A DNA stretch of 64,000 bases, from contig NZ_LR593887.1 in assembly GCF_901538355.1 (NCBI RefSeq), positions 5,866,920 through 5,930,919 on the forward strand. The letters run 5' to 3'. A program made the position numbers and the translations under genes. Source of the DNA: Tuwongella immobilis. GTDB taxonomy: Bacteria > Planctomycetota > Planctomycetia > Gemmatales > Gemmataceae. The notes under the pieces were generated by a model that saw nothing but the letters and a program-made list of their open reading frames with translations, had not been told where the DNA came from and did not search any database. Numbering within the stretch: the stretch's first letter is position 1; each line of letters starts with the position of its first letter. Shown one piece after another: positions 63,483 to 64,000 of this stretch.

Positions 63483-64000
63483 ATGGAGTCTTGTTTTCTG
63501 TGTCGGCAGCCGGTTATGGGGCTGAAAGGGCAGGATGATTTCTTGGACTCAGCGATTCTAGATCCGGGGGATGAACCTCATCTCGCTGAAGCCGATGGAG
63601 AATGCCACGGCAAATGCCTAACGATGTCCCCTTGGGGCGAAAAATGGATGCAATATCGGATACGGCGGCAGCAGCGAATGCCGTTCGTGATGCTTCGGCA
63701 TCATGACAGCGGATTGATCTCGCTGCACAATCGCAACAATGGTGATACAACCTTGTTTCGGGCCGATGGAACTCGATGGGTACTTCGTGATCGAGATACA
63801 CACCGAATCATGATCCAGGGGAGCGAAGGATACCAACTTCCCCTGGATCAAGAGTTCAATTGTGTATTCAGAGAAAAAGACGAGTTGCTGGCCGAGATGC
63901 AGTCCGTTCTTCGCGCCAGCGGACGCTATTCACTGATGCATTTTCTTCAAGCCTTGGGGACCGACAACCGCCTCCTGCATCCAGCCACCGTCGCCGATTC
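63483..64000 (+). CDS. Immunity-like protein J with N-terminal Cys pairs, partial at window end
   Basis: ATG 63483 has an excellent AAGGAGGTG ribosome site. The frame runs open to the end of the window (172 codons), so the gene continues beyond. It starts MESCFLCRQPVMGLKG, with CxxC, and a later GECHGKCLTMSPWGEKWMQY with CxxxC, a possible zinc knuckle, followed by PFVMLRHHDSGLISLHNRNN. A toxin-tail remnant precedes it. Family unknown. Confidence 0.68.
   Translation, partial: MESCFLCRQPVMGLKGQDDFLDSAILDPGDEPHLAEADGECHGKCLTMSPWGEKWMQYRIRRQQRMPFVMLRHHDSGLISLHNRNNGDTTLFRADGTRWVLRDRDTHRIMIQGSEGYQLPLDQEFNCVFREKDELLAEMQSVLRASGRYSLMHFLQALGTDNRLLHPATVAD

Noticed and set aside
1-64000. tRNA, rRNA or CRISPR array
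   Set aside because: I saw no tRNA-like T-loop with matching acceptor stem, no rRNA sequence, and no regularly spaced short repeats; the repeats present are long and dispersed.

Overview
The window looks like the chromosome of a planctomycete, probably Gemmataceae or a Tuwongella/Gemmata-like relative. This is inferred from gene content, not from a marker gene. The lineage signs are three DUF1501 'Tat-exported' proteins, a DUF1549/DUF1553 cytochrome-like protein, several DUF1080 (3-keto-disaccharide hydrolase fold) and sialate O-acetylesterase-like (SASA) secreted proteins, a DUF1559 pseudopilin-like protein, a DUF1573 protein, and a Ser/Thr kinase with DWG in place of DFG fused to TPR repeats. 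Most of the window is moderately GC-rich. Two islands and one short gene (2853-3443) are visibly more AT-rich.

Layout. 1-12.6 kb: a polytopic membrane protein, a macro-domain protein next to a HEPN-like protein, a DUF1080 protein, a POT peptide transporter, an orphan FlgI-like lipoprotein with HEAT-like repeats, and smc. 12.6-18.6 kb: accessory island 1. It is a mosaic of intact, AT-rich, immunity-like genes separated by dead fragments of an Rhs/YD-repeat protein, an HNH toxin tail, an 87-bp repeat and three extra copies of the last ~156 bp of the smc gene. 19.1-22 kb: a LolA-like/DUF1573/DUF1559 operon. 22-38.6 kb: DUF1549-DUF1501 pair, kinase, two more DUF1501 proteins, archease-RtcB RNA repair operon, MATE exporter, BipA/TypA and a secreted protein. 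38.9-51.1 kb: a leftward carbohydrate-related cluster with SASA, unknown, SASA, DUF1080 and a 2045-residue multi-domain fusion, divergent from a XylR-like regulator. 51.3-52.8 kb: small membrane and secreted proteins. 53-64 kb: accessory island 2. It has more immunity-like genes, decayed toxin C-termini, two decayed HINT pretoxin domains, a putative papain-like toxin with an immunity candidate, and IS5, IS3 and IS701 remnants.

How the parts relate. The two islands share the same 87-bp repeat and the same flanking pretoxin-like repeat, so they come from one polymorphic-toxin system. Scaffolds and toxins are mostly broken, while the immunity-like genes are mostly intact. That is the pattern expected if immunity cassettes are retained as defence against relatives. 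The most unusual observation is that the 3' end of smc has been captured at a fixed point in the Rhs core, at a short shared word, and is repeated with the cassettes, as if the smc tail acts as a landing or homology site for cassette accretion. All family assignments were made by eye from motifs; no database search was run.
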